Source of the DNA: Svornostia abyssi
GTDB taxonomy: Bacteria; Actinomycetota; Thermoleophilia; Solirubrobacterales; Solirubrobacteraceae
Length of the DNA stretch: 64,000 nt
Reading direction: 5' to 3'
Assembly: GCA_024666565.1 (NCBI GenBank)
Contig: CP088295.1
Span: 4,898,001-4,962,000 of the forward strand
Numbering within the stretch: position 1 is the first letter of the stretch; the number at the start of each line of letters is the position of its first letter. This document shows positions 1 to 6,083 of this stretch, piece by piece. The position numbers and the translations under genes are program-made. The notes under the pieces were generated by a model. That model searched no databases. It was not told where the DNA came from and saw nothing but the letters and a program-made list of their open reading frames with translations.

Positions 1-310
1 TCAGCGCGAAGTCGTCGGACACCTCCAGGCCCACCAGCCCGCGCTCGGAGTTCGCGCAGGTCCGCGCCGAGATGTCGAGCGCCGGGTCGGGATCGAGGGT
101 GCCGTCCGGGTGGATGATCCGCACCCGGCCCGAGCGCTCGGTGACGAACAACCGGCCGTCGGGCGCGAACACCATCGCGACGGGTTCGGGCAGCGTCGCG
201 ACGTCCTCCTCGACGTACCCGTCGGGGAGCGTCATCGCCCCCGACGACGACACCAGCCCCCCGTACATCCCCAGAACCACAGTCAGAAGAACAGCGCACC
301 GTGCCAGCAT
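1..310 (-). CDS. PQQ-type sugar dehydrogenase-like secreted protein (N-terminus only)
   Basis: The gene starts with ATG at 310 and runs off the left edge, so only 103 residues are visible. They begin with a signal peptide ([14 protein letters not shown], then small residues up to about residue 27). Next comes a segment with the features of the first blade of the glucose/sorbosone dehydrogenase beta-propeller: a [21 protein letters not shown] stretch followed by [11 protein letters not shown]. Members of that family oxidise sugars or related alcohols outside the membrane with PQQ. The catalytic His and cofactor residues lie outside the window, so activity cannot be judged. It is divergent from clpP, with 119 bp between the two starts. 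Another six-bladed propeller such as an NHL-type protein is possible. Confidence 0.6.
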   Translation of the reverse strand, partial: MLARCAVLLTVVLGMYGGLVSSSGAMTLPDGYVEEDVATLPEPVAMVFAPDGRLFVTERSGRVRIIHPDGTLDPDPALDISARTCANSERGLVGLEVSDDFAL

Positions 311-429
311 GGGGCCGAGTCTTGCACCGAAAACCACTGAACGATCTTCATTTCCTCCTGAATCTCGTTCACTTCGGGCCGGCAGCCCTCCTGCGAGCCT
401 CCGGGCACCCGTCCACTAGGCTGGCGCGC

Positions 430-1011
430 ATGCCGCTGATCCCCACCGTCGTCGACCGCTCCGCCCGCGGGGAGCGCGAGTACGACATCTACTCGCGCCT
501 GCTGAACGAGCGCATCATCTTCCTCGGCTCCGCCGTGGACGATCAGGTCGCCAACATCATCGTGGCCCAGCTGCTGCACCTCGAGTCGTCCGATCCGGAC
601 AAGGACATCTCGATGTACATCAACTCGCCCGGCGGCTCGATCTACGCCGGCATGGCGATCTACGACACGATGCAGTTCATCAAGCCCGACGTGCAGACGA
701 TCGTCTGCGGCATCGCGATGTCCATGGGCTCACTGCTCCTGACGGGCGGCGCGAAGGGCAAGCGCATGTCGCTGCCGAACTCGCGGATCCTCATCCACCA
801 GCCGTCGGCCGGGTTCGAGGGTCAGTCCTCGGACATCGAGATCCACATGAACGAGATCCTCAAGACGCGCAAGCGGATCGACGAGCTCTACGCGCTGCAC
901 ACCGGGCAGCCGGAGGAGACCGTGCACGTCGACATGGAGCGCGACCGCTTCTTCAAGCCCGAAGAGGCCGTCGAGTACGGCCTCATCGACAAGGTCATCA
1001 CCTCACACTGA
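430..1011 (+). CDS. clpP: ATP-dependent Clp protease proteolytic subunit ClpP
   Basis: This is the serine peptidase that forms the tetradecameric chamber of Clp proteases and degrades proteins fed in by ClpX or ClpC in the cytoplasm. The 193-residue product has the usual ClpP length. The catalytic triad is visible: Ser98 in GIAMSMGS, His123 in ILIHQP and Asp172 in ERDRFF. The oligomerisation and substrate-groove segment [17 protein letters not shown] is at residues 66-82. ATG 430 is chosen because it gives the standard short N-terminus ([11 protein letters not shown]); the frame is open upstream to 301, but that stretch has no ClpP similarity. There is no adjacent second clpP or clpX in the window, unlike the clpP1-clpP2-clpX arrangement common in actinobacteria. 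Its last 14 bp overlap the end of the convergent gene at 998. Confidence 0.96.
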   Translation: MPLIPTVVDRSARGEREYDIYSRLLNERIIFLGSAVDDQVANIIVAQLLHLESSDPDKDISMYINSPGGSIYAGMAIYDTMQFIKPDVQTIVCGIAMSMGSLLLTGGAKGKRMSLPNSRILIHQPSAGFEGQSSDIEIHMNEILKTRKRIDELYALHTGQPEETVHVDMERDRFFKPEEAVEYGLIDKVITSH

Positions 1012-1432
1012 GCGCCAGCAGCGCGGCGCGGATCTCCGCGTCGCGTCGTGCTGCGTCCGGGTCGGCCCACCGCCACCGAACGCCCTCCTCGATGACGAAC
1101 CGCGGCTGGCCGTGGTCCTGCAGGCGCACGACGTCGAGCGCGAGGGCCGCGACCCGGTCGCTCACCGTCATGGGGTCCTGCACGATCGTGACCTCGCAGT
1201 GGGCGGTCAGCGCGACGTCGCCCCCGGCCAGGAACGTCAGCGCGGCGCGCGGGTCGTCGCGCAGGCGGCGCAGCGTCTCGCGCCGGCGCGCAAGGGCGAG
1301 GACGAGCCGGGTGTCGGAGACGCGGACCGCGGTCGACACCGGGATCGCGTGCGGCGCGCCCGCGGCGGTGGACAGGATCGCGACCGTCCCGGGTTCCCAC
1401 TCGGGCAGCGCCGCTGGGTCCTCCCGGGGCAC
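998..1432 (-). CDS. Pyridoxamine 5'-phosphate oxidase-fold (PPOX) flavin-binding protein
   Basis: The 144-residue product looks like a split-barrel PPOX-family protein of the actinobacterial FMN/F420-binding type. The visible pattern is the start [24 protein letters not shown] (strands 1-2), then a basic helix [21 protein letters not shown] (residues 49-69), then late strands ending in [21 protein letters not shown]. The family includes pyridoxamine-phosphate oxidases, F420 reductases and haem-handling proteins, so the substrate cannot be named. Translation starts at GTG 1432, only 3 bp after the stop of the FAH-family gene, so the two are almost certainly co-transcribed. It may therefore supply a redox step in the same catabolic route. 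The 3' end overlaps that of clpP by 14 bp. Confidence 0.78.
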   Translation of the reverse strand: MPREDPAALPEWEPGTVAILSTAAGAPHAIPVSTAVRVSDTRLVLALARRRETLRRLRDDPRAALTFLAGGDVALTAHCEVTIVQDPMTVSDRVAALALDVVRLQDHGQPRFVIEEGVRWRWADPDAARRDAEIRAALLALSVR

Positions 1433-1435
1433 GGC

Positions 1436-2221
1436 TCAGGCCACCGGGTGCTCGATCGCGCCGAGCCCCTCGATCTCGATGCGGATGACGTCGCCGGACT
1501 CGAGGAAGACCCGCGGATCCATCGCGCTGCCCACACCGCTCGGCGTTCCGGTGAAGATGAGGTCGCCGGGCTCGAGCGTGTTCGTCTCGCGGATGAACGC
1601 CACGAGCTCCGGCACGCCGAAGACGAGATCCGACGTGCGCGTGTCCTGGCGCAGCTCACCGTTGACCCAGGTGCGCAGCTGCAGGTCGTGCGGGTCGGGC
1701 GCCTCGTCGGCCGTCGTGATCCACGGCCCCCAGGGGCAGAACCCGTCGGCGCCCTTCGCGCGGGTCCACTGCTTCTCGCGCCGCTGGAGGTCGCGGGCGC
1801 TCACGTCGTCGCCGACCGCGTAGCCGGCGACCTCCCCGCCCGCGCCCATGACCACGACGAGCTCGCCCTCGTAGTCCAGACGGCGGACCACGGGCGGGCA
1901 GACGATCGGGCCGCCCGGAGGCGCGCTGGCCGATGGCGCCATGGTGAAGACGATCGGGAACTCCGGGACGTCGAGGCCCTGTTCCTCGGCGTGCGCGCGG
2001 TAGTTCAGCCCGATGCCGAACAGCACGCGCGGATCCGGGACCGGGGCGAGCAACCGGACGTCCGCCAGCGCGTGGGCGGGGCCGTCAGCGGGGGTCCGAT
2101 CCCCCGTGGCGAGCCGGTCGCGCACCGTGCTGCCGTCGGTGAACGCGACCACCGCGTCGCCCCTCACCTCACCGGAAACCGGGTGATCTTCGCCGGGCGG
2201 AAGGAACGTCGCGAGCTTCAT
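1436..2221 (-). CDS. Fumarylacetoacetate hydrolase (FAH) family protein
   Basis: The product is 261 residues. FAH-family enzymes cleave or isomerise acyl-pyruvates and related beta-diketo acids from aromatic catabolism, using a divalent metal. Signatures present are LFGIGLNYRAHAEE, the metal-ligand segment DYEGELVVVMG, the segment GYAVGDDVSARDLQ, GADGFCPWGPWI, and the C-terminal DLIFTGTPSGVG loop. ATG 2221 is used because it starts directly with the family N-terminus MKLATF; the frame is open further upstream but without family similarity. The substrate could be hydroxyhepta-dienedioate, oxopent-ene-tricarboxylate or an acylpyruvate; the sequence alone does not decide. It forms a two-gene operon with the PPOX gene downstream and is divergent from the PilZ gene, with 79 bp between starts. 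Confidence 0.9.
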   Translation of the reverse strand: MKLATFLPPGEDHPVSGEVRGDAVVAFTDGSTVRDRLATGDRTPADGPAHALADVRLLAPVPDPRVLFGIGLNYRAHAEEQGLDVPEFPIVFTMAPSASAPPGGPIVCPPVVRRLDYEGELVVVMGAGGEVAGYAVGDDVSARDLQRREKQWTRAKGADGFCPWGPWITTADEAPDPHDLQLRTWVNGELRQDTRTSDLVFGVPELVAFIRETNTLEPGDLIFTGTPSGVGSAMDPRVFLESGDVIRIEIEGLGAIEHPVA

Positions 2222-2262
2222 GCGCGGCGATGCTATCGCCGTCGATGAATGGCGCCCTGGGA

Positions 2263-2289
2263 TCAAGTTCCCGGCCGAAACGCCGACCA
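2263..2289 (+). promoter_or_regulatory. Sigma28 (FliA)-like promoter candidate for the PilZ gene
   Basis: TCAAGTTC (2263-2270), an 11-bp spacer and GCCGACCA (2282-2289) match the enterobacterial FliA consensus TAAAGTTT-N11-GCCGATAA at 6 of 8 positions in each box with exact spacing. The start codon of the PilZ gene is 12 bp downstream of the -10 box, so a transcript would have a leader of only a few bases. This is a pattern match only. Confidence 0.35.
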
Positions 2290-2300
2290 GAACTGGTGAG

Positions 2301-2936
2301 ATGGCCGTGTCACTGCGTTCCCGCCTGCTCAGCCGCAAGACGGCCGGCGCCCGCCTGTCCGTGCGTGGCTTCGACGCGATCGACGTCCGGGTCCTCGGCA
2401 CCGAGGACGGCACGCACGCGCTGCACCTCCCGCGCCACGCGCCGGAGATCCGCAAGCTGCACCGTGAGAAGGGCATGATCGAGATGCCCGACGGCAGCAC
2501 GCACGAGGGCATGCTTATGGCCATCGAGGGCAAGAACCGCCGGATGCTCTCCGACCGGATGCAGTTCCTGATCGACGGGCTTCCCGGCGGCTCGCAGAAG
2601 CGCCAGTGGACTCGCGTGCCCGTGGTCATCCCGGTGCGCGTCGGCGTCAACCCCCAGCGCCGCGACTGGCGCGAGGGCTGGACCGTGGACCTCAGCGCGG
2701 GCGGCGCGCTCATCGGCGGCGTGCAGGCCGGCAAGCCCGGCAGCACCCTGCGGGTGCAGTTCTCGCTGCCCGACCATGACGAGCGCCTGGTGTGCGTCGG
2801 TGCGGTCACCCGCATCAGCGACGCGGGCCTGCGGGCGCTGCGCTGGACCGCCATCGACGCCGCGGATCGCCAGATCATCACCGACTATCTCGACAACGAA
2901 CTGCGCCGGGTCCTGGACCGGCGCTACGCGTCGTGA
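2301..2936 (+). CDS. PilZ-domain cyclic-di-GMP receptor, YcgR-like
   Basis: The product is 211 residues with two parts. Residues 1-95 form a beta-rich N-terminal domain resembling the YcgR flagellar-brake N-domain (IDVRVLGTEDGTHALHLP, MPDGSTHEGMLMAI). Residues 98-205 form a PilZ domain. The c-di-GMP binding signature is intact: R101-Q-W-T-R105 followed by D130-L-S132-A-G-G135. YcgR-type proteins bind c-di-GMP and slow flagellar rotation or alter export; that role here is inferred. ATG 2301 is preferred because a longer frame from 2220 adds residues without family similarity. It stands ahead of an HD-GYP gene on the same strand, with one small membrane-protein gene between, and a sigma28-like promoter lies directly upstream. 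All three point to motility control. Confidence 0.88.
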   Translation: MAVSLRSRLLSRKTAGARLSVRGFDAIDVRVLGTEDGTHALHLPRHAPEIRKLHREKGMIEMPDGSTHEGMLMAIEGKNRRMLSDRMQFLIDGLPGGSQKRQWTRVPVVIPVRVGVNPQRRDWREGWTVDLSAGGALIGGVQAGKPGSTLRVQFSLPDHDERLVCVGAVTRISDAGLRALRWTAIDAADRQIITDYLDNELRRVLDRRYAS

Positions 2937-2978
2937 CCCGGCACGCCGCCGCAGCAGGCCTCGGGGTATGCTCTCGGC

Positions 2979-3164
2979 GTGACTCCGATTCTTGCTCTCA
3001 GCGAAGCTACGTGGTTCACGATCGCCCTCGCGGGCGTGTTCTTCGTGCTGTTCCCGCTGCTCGCGCATGGTCTGATCGGCTTCGCCGTGGCAGTTGCCTT
3101 CGGCGAGCGGGCCGAGAACCGTCGCACGGACGGCCCGTGGCGCCGTCCCAAGCAGCAGCAGTAG
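2979..3164 (+). CDS. Small single-span membrane protein of unknown function
   Basis: This 61-residue product starts at GTG 2979 (MTPILALSEATWF). It has a continuous hydrophobic stretch at about residues 12-42 (ending in GLIGFAVAVAFG), followed by a basic, glutamine-rich tail (RRTDGPWRRPKQQQ) that probably faces the cytoplasm. No family is recognised. It lies between the PilZ and HD-GYP genes on the same strand, 42 bp after the former and 32 bp before the latter, and could belong to that transcription unit. The long hydrophobic segment could form one span or a helical hairpin. Confidence 0.6.
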   Translation: MTPILALSEATWFTIALAGVFFVLFPLLAHGLIGFAVAVAFGERAENRRTDGPWRRPKQQQ

Positions 3165-3196
3165 CTTCCGCCCAACCTCGTCGCACGGGCCGCTAG

Positions 3197-4321
3197 ATGC
3201 GGCTCGTCGCCACCGCAGATGTCCCTGAGGGCGCGATCATCGCCCGGGACGTCCGCGCGTCGGCGATGGACGCCGTCCCGCTGCTGAGCGCGGGTGCGCC
3301 GCTGCAGCCCGCCTACCGTCGCGCACTCGAGCGCGCGGGGATCAGCCACGTCTTCGTCGACGACGAGGTCAGCGCCGGCATCGAGCCGGTCGGCATCGTG
3401 CCCCGCGAGGTGCGGGCGCGCGCGATCCGCGTGGTCACGGACCTGTACGCCGCCGCGAACCGCGCGGCGATGCGCAAGACCGGCGTGGAGCGCGCCGACG
3501 TCGAGGCGCTCCAGCCTGTCGCGAAGGAGCTGGCGCTCGAGGTCTGCCGGCGCGACCCCGTCCTCCCCACGCTCGGCGAGACCGGCCCGCCCGGCGAGTA
3601 CCTGCCGGCGCACAGCGTCGACGTCGCCGTCCTCGGCATGCTCGTCGCGGCCCGTCATCAGCGCACACGCGGCTGGGTGGACACCGCGACGTCGTCCCGG
3701 CGCTACGACGTCAACGAGCCGGGCTTGGAGCGCCTGGGGCTCGCCCTGCTGCTCATCGACCTCGGCAAGGCCGCCGTGCCGCGCGGGCTGCTCGAGCACC
3801 CCGGGCCGCTCGAGGCGCCGGAGCGCGCAACCGTCTGCCAGCACGTCGAACTCGGCGCGGACATCCTGCCGGCCGGCGCCTCCTACGTCATGCAGGCCGT
3901 GATGCGCCACCACCACGAGCGGTGGGATGGCGGCGGCTACCCGGACGGTCTCGCGGGCGACGCCATCTCCTGGGAAGCTCGGGTCGCCGCGATCGCCGAC
4001 GTGTTCGACGCCACCACCTCGAACCGCGTCTACTGCGAGGCCGCGCCGCAACACGAGGGTTGGAGCACCGTGATCTCAGGCGCAGGAACCGCGTTCGACC
4101 CGGAGCTGGTCGAGGCGTTCCGGGAGGTTGTCGTGCCGTACCCGCCCGGCACCGAGGTCCGCCTCGTCGATGGCCGCGTGGCGGTCGTTGCGGCGGTCGA
4201 CGCGGCCGACCCGCTGCGTCCGACGGTGCGGGCGGCCGCCGAGGACGGCAGCGTCGAGACGCTTGAAGGCGCGCCCGTGCAGCCGGTCGCCGGCGCCGGC
4301 CAGGCCGGCCGCGCCGCCTAG
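3197..4321 (+). CDS. HD-GYP domain protein lacking the HD histidine
   Basis: The product is 374 residues with no obvious receiver domain. The HD-GYP domain spans about residues 135-300. HD-GYP phosphodiesterases hydrolyse c-di-GMP at a di- or tri-iron centre. Conserved residues seen are H139, H216 (QHVELG), the H238-H239-H240-E241 run and D244-G-G-G-Y-P. However, the defining HD doublet reads I187-D188 (LLLIDLGK where LHDIGK is expected), so one metal-ligand histidine is missing. The protein may be inactive and act as a c-di-GMP sensor, or the metal site may be altered. The N-terminus (1-130) resembles the DUF3391-like leader often seen before HD-GYP. The C-terminal 50 residues are a small basic beta domain. 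The PilZ gene lies just upstream, on the same strand. Confidence 0.85.
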   Translation: MRLVATADVPEGAIIARDVRASAMDAVPLLSAGAPLQPAYRRALERAGISHVFVDDEVSAGIEPVGIVPREVRARAIRVVTDLYAAANRAAMRKTGVERADVEALQPVAKELALEVCRRDPVLPTLGETGPPGEYLPAHSVDVAVLGMLVAARHQRTRGWVDTATSSRRYDVNEPGLERLGLALLLIDLGKAAVPRGLLEHPGPLEAPERATVCQHVELGADILPAGASYVMQAVMRHHHERWDGGGYPDGLAGDAISWEARVAAIADVFDATTSNRVYCEAAPQHEGWSTVISGAGTAFDPELVEAFREVVVPYPPGTEVRLVDGRVAVVAAVDAADPLRPTVRAAAEDGSVETLEGAPVQPVAGAGQAGRAA

Positions 4322-4343
4322 GCGCGGGCTAGAGTCCGCGCAG

Positions 4344-5297
4344 ATGCGCGGCATTGCCCTCGAGACGTTCGGCGGACCGGAGGTCCTCCAGCTGCGAGAC
4401 GACCTTCCCGTTCCGCCCGTCGGGCCGGACACGGTGCTCGTCCGCGTGCGCGCGGCCGGGGTCAATCCCGTCGACGCGCAGGTCCGGGTCGGCGCGCTGG
4501 CCGACGCGTTTCCGACGTGGTCTCCGGTGGTGCCCGGGTGGGACGCCGCGGGCGTCGTCGAGGCCGTGGGGGACGCCGTCAGCGAGTTCAAGCCCGGCGA
4601 CGAGGTGTACGGCTACTTCCGCAAGGACTTCATCCGGGACGGCACGTACGCGGAGTTCACCACGATCCGCGACGTCCACCTCGCGCGCAAGCCCGAGTCG
4701 CTGAGTTTCGAGGAGGCCGCCGGCGCGCCGCTGGCGGCGCTCACGGCGTGGCAGCTCATCGACGAGGCGCTCCGGGTCGTCTCCGGCCAGCTCGTGCTCA
4801 TCCACGGCGCGTCCGGCGGCGTGGGCTCCTTCGCGGTGCAGCTGGCCAAGCGGGCGGGCGCGTCCGTCATCGCGGTCGCGAGCGCGCCGAACCACGAGTA
4901 CCTCAAGGAGCTCGGCGCGGACGAGTGCATCGACTACGCGACCGAGGACTTCGTCGATGTCGTCGGGCGCCGGCATCTCGCGGGCGCGGACGCAGTCGTC
5001 GACCTCATCGGCGGGGACACGCTCACCCGCAGCGCCCAGGTCGTGCGCCCGCGGGGGAAGATCGCGTCGGTCGTCCAGGCGCCTCCGCGCGGCGGGTTGT
5101 TCGCCGAGCACGAGATCCAGGGCCGGTACGTCTTCGTGCGGCCGGACGCGAGCGGACTGCGGCTGCTGGCGCGGGCGTTCGACGCGGGAGATCTGCGGGT
5201 CGAACTGGCCGATGTGCTCCCGCTCGCCGAGGCGGGCCGCGCTCACGAGCTCATCGAGCTCGGGCACACGCGCGGCAAGATCGTCCTGCGCGTCTGA
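4344..5297 (+). CDS. Zinc-free quinone oxidoreductase-like NADP-dependent dehydrogenase (MDR)
   Basis: The product is 317 residues, typical of the quinone oxidoreductase/zeta-crystallin branch of medium-chain dehydrogenases. ATG 4344 gives the usual start MRGIALETFGGPEVLQL. The GroES-like catalytic domain includes VRAAGVNPVDAQVRVG and VPGWDAAGVVEAVG. The Rossmann domain carries the nucleotide loop GASGGVGSFAVQLAK near residue 155, followed by GADECIDYATEDF. The Cys/His zinc ligands of alcohol dehydrogenases are absent, as expected for NADPH-dependent reduction of quinones or enones. The natural substrate is not predictable. It follows the HD-GYP gene by 22 bp and precedes the AlgH-family gene on the same strand. 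Confidence 0.88.
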   Translation: MRGIALETFGGPEVLQLRDDLPVPPVGPDTVLVRVRAAGVNPVDAQVRVGALADAFPTWSPVVPGWDAAGVVEAVGDAVSEFKPGDEVYGYFRKDFIRDGTYAEFTTIRDVHLARKPESLSFEEAAGAPLAALTAWQLIDEALRVVSGQLVLIHGASGGVGSFAVQLAKRAGASVIAVASAPNHEYLKELGADECIDYATEDFVDVVGRRHLAGADAVVDLIGGDTLTRSAQVVRPRGKIASVVQAPPRGGLFAEHEIQGRYVFVRPDASGLRLLARAFDAGDLRVELADVLPLAEAGRAHELIELGHTRGKIVLRV

Positions 5298-5315
5298 ACC
5301 CTGCACAATGTGGGG

Positions 5316-5861
5316 ATGCAGTCGTTGCGCGGACGCCTCCTCGTCGCCTCCCCGGTCCTCCAGGATCCGAACTTCACGCGCACCGTCGTGCTCGTCGCCG
5401 AGCACACGGAGGAGGGCGCGATGGGCGTGGTGCTCAACCGGCCGATGGAGCTGGAGGTCGCCGAGGCGTCCCCCGTCCTGTCGGCACTCTCGACCGAGGA
5501 TGAGCACGTCTTCGCGGGCGGCCCGGTGCAGCCCAACGGCGTGATGGTGCTGGCCGAGTTCACGCCGCCCGCGGCGCCCGCGGTCGCCATCACTCCCGCG
5601 CTCGGGTTCGTGGGCGCCGAGGACGACCTCGACACGATCGCCACGGCGGTCGAGCGCGCCCGGGTCTTCGCGGGGCACGCAGGCTGGGGCCCGGGCCAGC
5701 TCGATGCCGAGCTCGAGGACGAGGGCTGGATCGTCGCGGACCTTGAGCCCGACGACCCCTTCACCGAGGACCCGGAGTCCCTCTGGAGCACGGTCCTCGC
5801 CCGCCTGGGCGGCTCCTTCGCGCTGGTCGCGAGGATGCCCGACGACCCGTCGGTGAACTAG
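5316..5861 (+). CDS. YqgE/AlgH family protein (DUF179)
   Basis: The product is 181 residues, the standard size for this widespread family of small cytoplasmic proteins whose biochemical role is unsettled. Family hallmarks are visible: SLRGRLLVASPVLQDPNFTRTVVLVAEH at the N-terminus, GAMGVVLNRP, FAGGPVQPNGVMVL, and late AGHAGWGPGQLDAELEDEGWIV. ATG 5316 is chosen over an in-frame GTG at 5310 because it gives the family start MQSLRG; upstream sequence does not decide strongly. Its stop is followed by a cluster of three hairpins before the convergent gene at 6084. Confidence 0.93.
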   Translation: MQSLRGRLLVASPVLQDPNFTRTVVLVAEHTEEGAMGVVLNRPMELEVAEASPVLSALSTEDEHVFAGGPVQPNGVMVLAEFTPPAAPAVAITPALGFVGAEDDLDTIATAVERARVFAGHAGWGPGQLDAELEDEGWIVADLEPDDPFTEDPESLWSTVLARLGGSFALVARMPDDPSVN

Positions 5862-5884
5862 CGCCGGAGGGGAGACCAGAAGCC

Positions 5885-5914
5885 GAGAGAAGGGAGCGTC
5901 AGCGAGCTTCTCTC
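5885..5914. repeat. Third copy of the intergenic GAGAAGCTCGCTGACGCTC hairpin element
   Basis: Read on the minus strand this stretch is nearly identical to the hairpin that occurs twice at 10319-10424. GAGAGAAG and CTTCTCTC form the outer arms and GCTCGCTGACGCTC the centre. It lies just after the AlgH-family gene. It may be part of a bidirectional terminator or a small dispersed palindromic repeat. Confidence 0.7.
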
Positions 5915-5945
5915 AAGGTCGGCCGAGGCCTCTGGCCGAGGCCGA

Positions 5946-5981
5946 CCCACCGACAAGCGTGCTCGTTCGCTCGTCGGTGGG
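5946..5981. terminator. Hairpin between convergent genes
   Basis: CCCACCGACAAGCG (5946-5959) pairs with CGCTCGTCGGTGGG (5968-5981) with one mismatch. It sits between the ends of the AlgH-family gene and the large secreted-protein gene. It has no T-tract, which is common for terminators in very GC-rich genomes. Confidence 0.6.
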
Positions 5982-6020
5982 CCTACCCGGTGGAAGGCTG
6001 ACACCTGTTGGGAGAGGGCC

Positions 6021-6049
6021 CCGGGTGGGTGGTTTGCCCACCCACCCGG
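6021..6049. terminator. Perfect 12-bp hairpin between convergent genes
   Basis: CCGGGTGGGTGG (6021-6032) and CCACCCACCCGG (6038-6049) pair perfectly around a 5-base loop. It lies 35 bp past the stop of the minus-strand gene ending at 6084 and is well placed to terminate it, or the convergent transcript from the left. Confidence 0.65.
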
Positions 6050-6083
6050 AGTCCGGATCAGGTCGTCAGCCCGCGGACAGGGT

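Noticed and set aside
301-429. A longer ClpP start giving an extra 43 residues
   Set aside because: The extra residues include Cys/His-rich sequence unlike ClpP and overlap the promoter region of the divergent gene. ATG 430 gives the family N-terminus.
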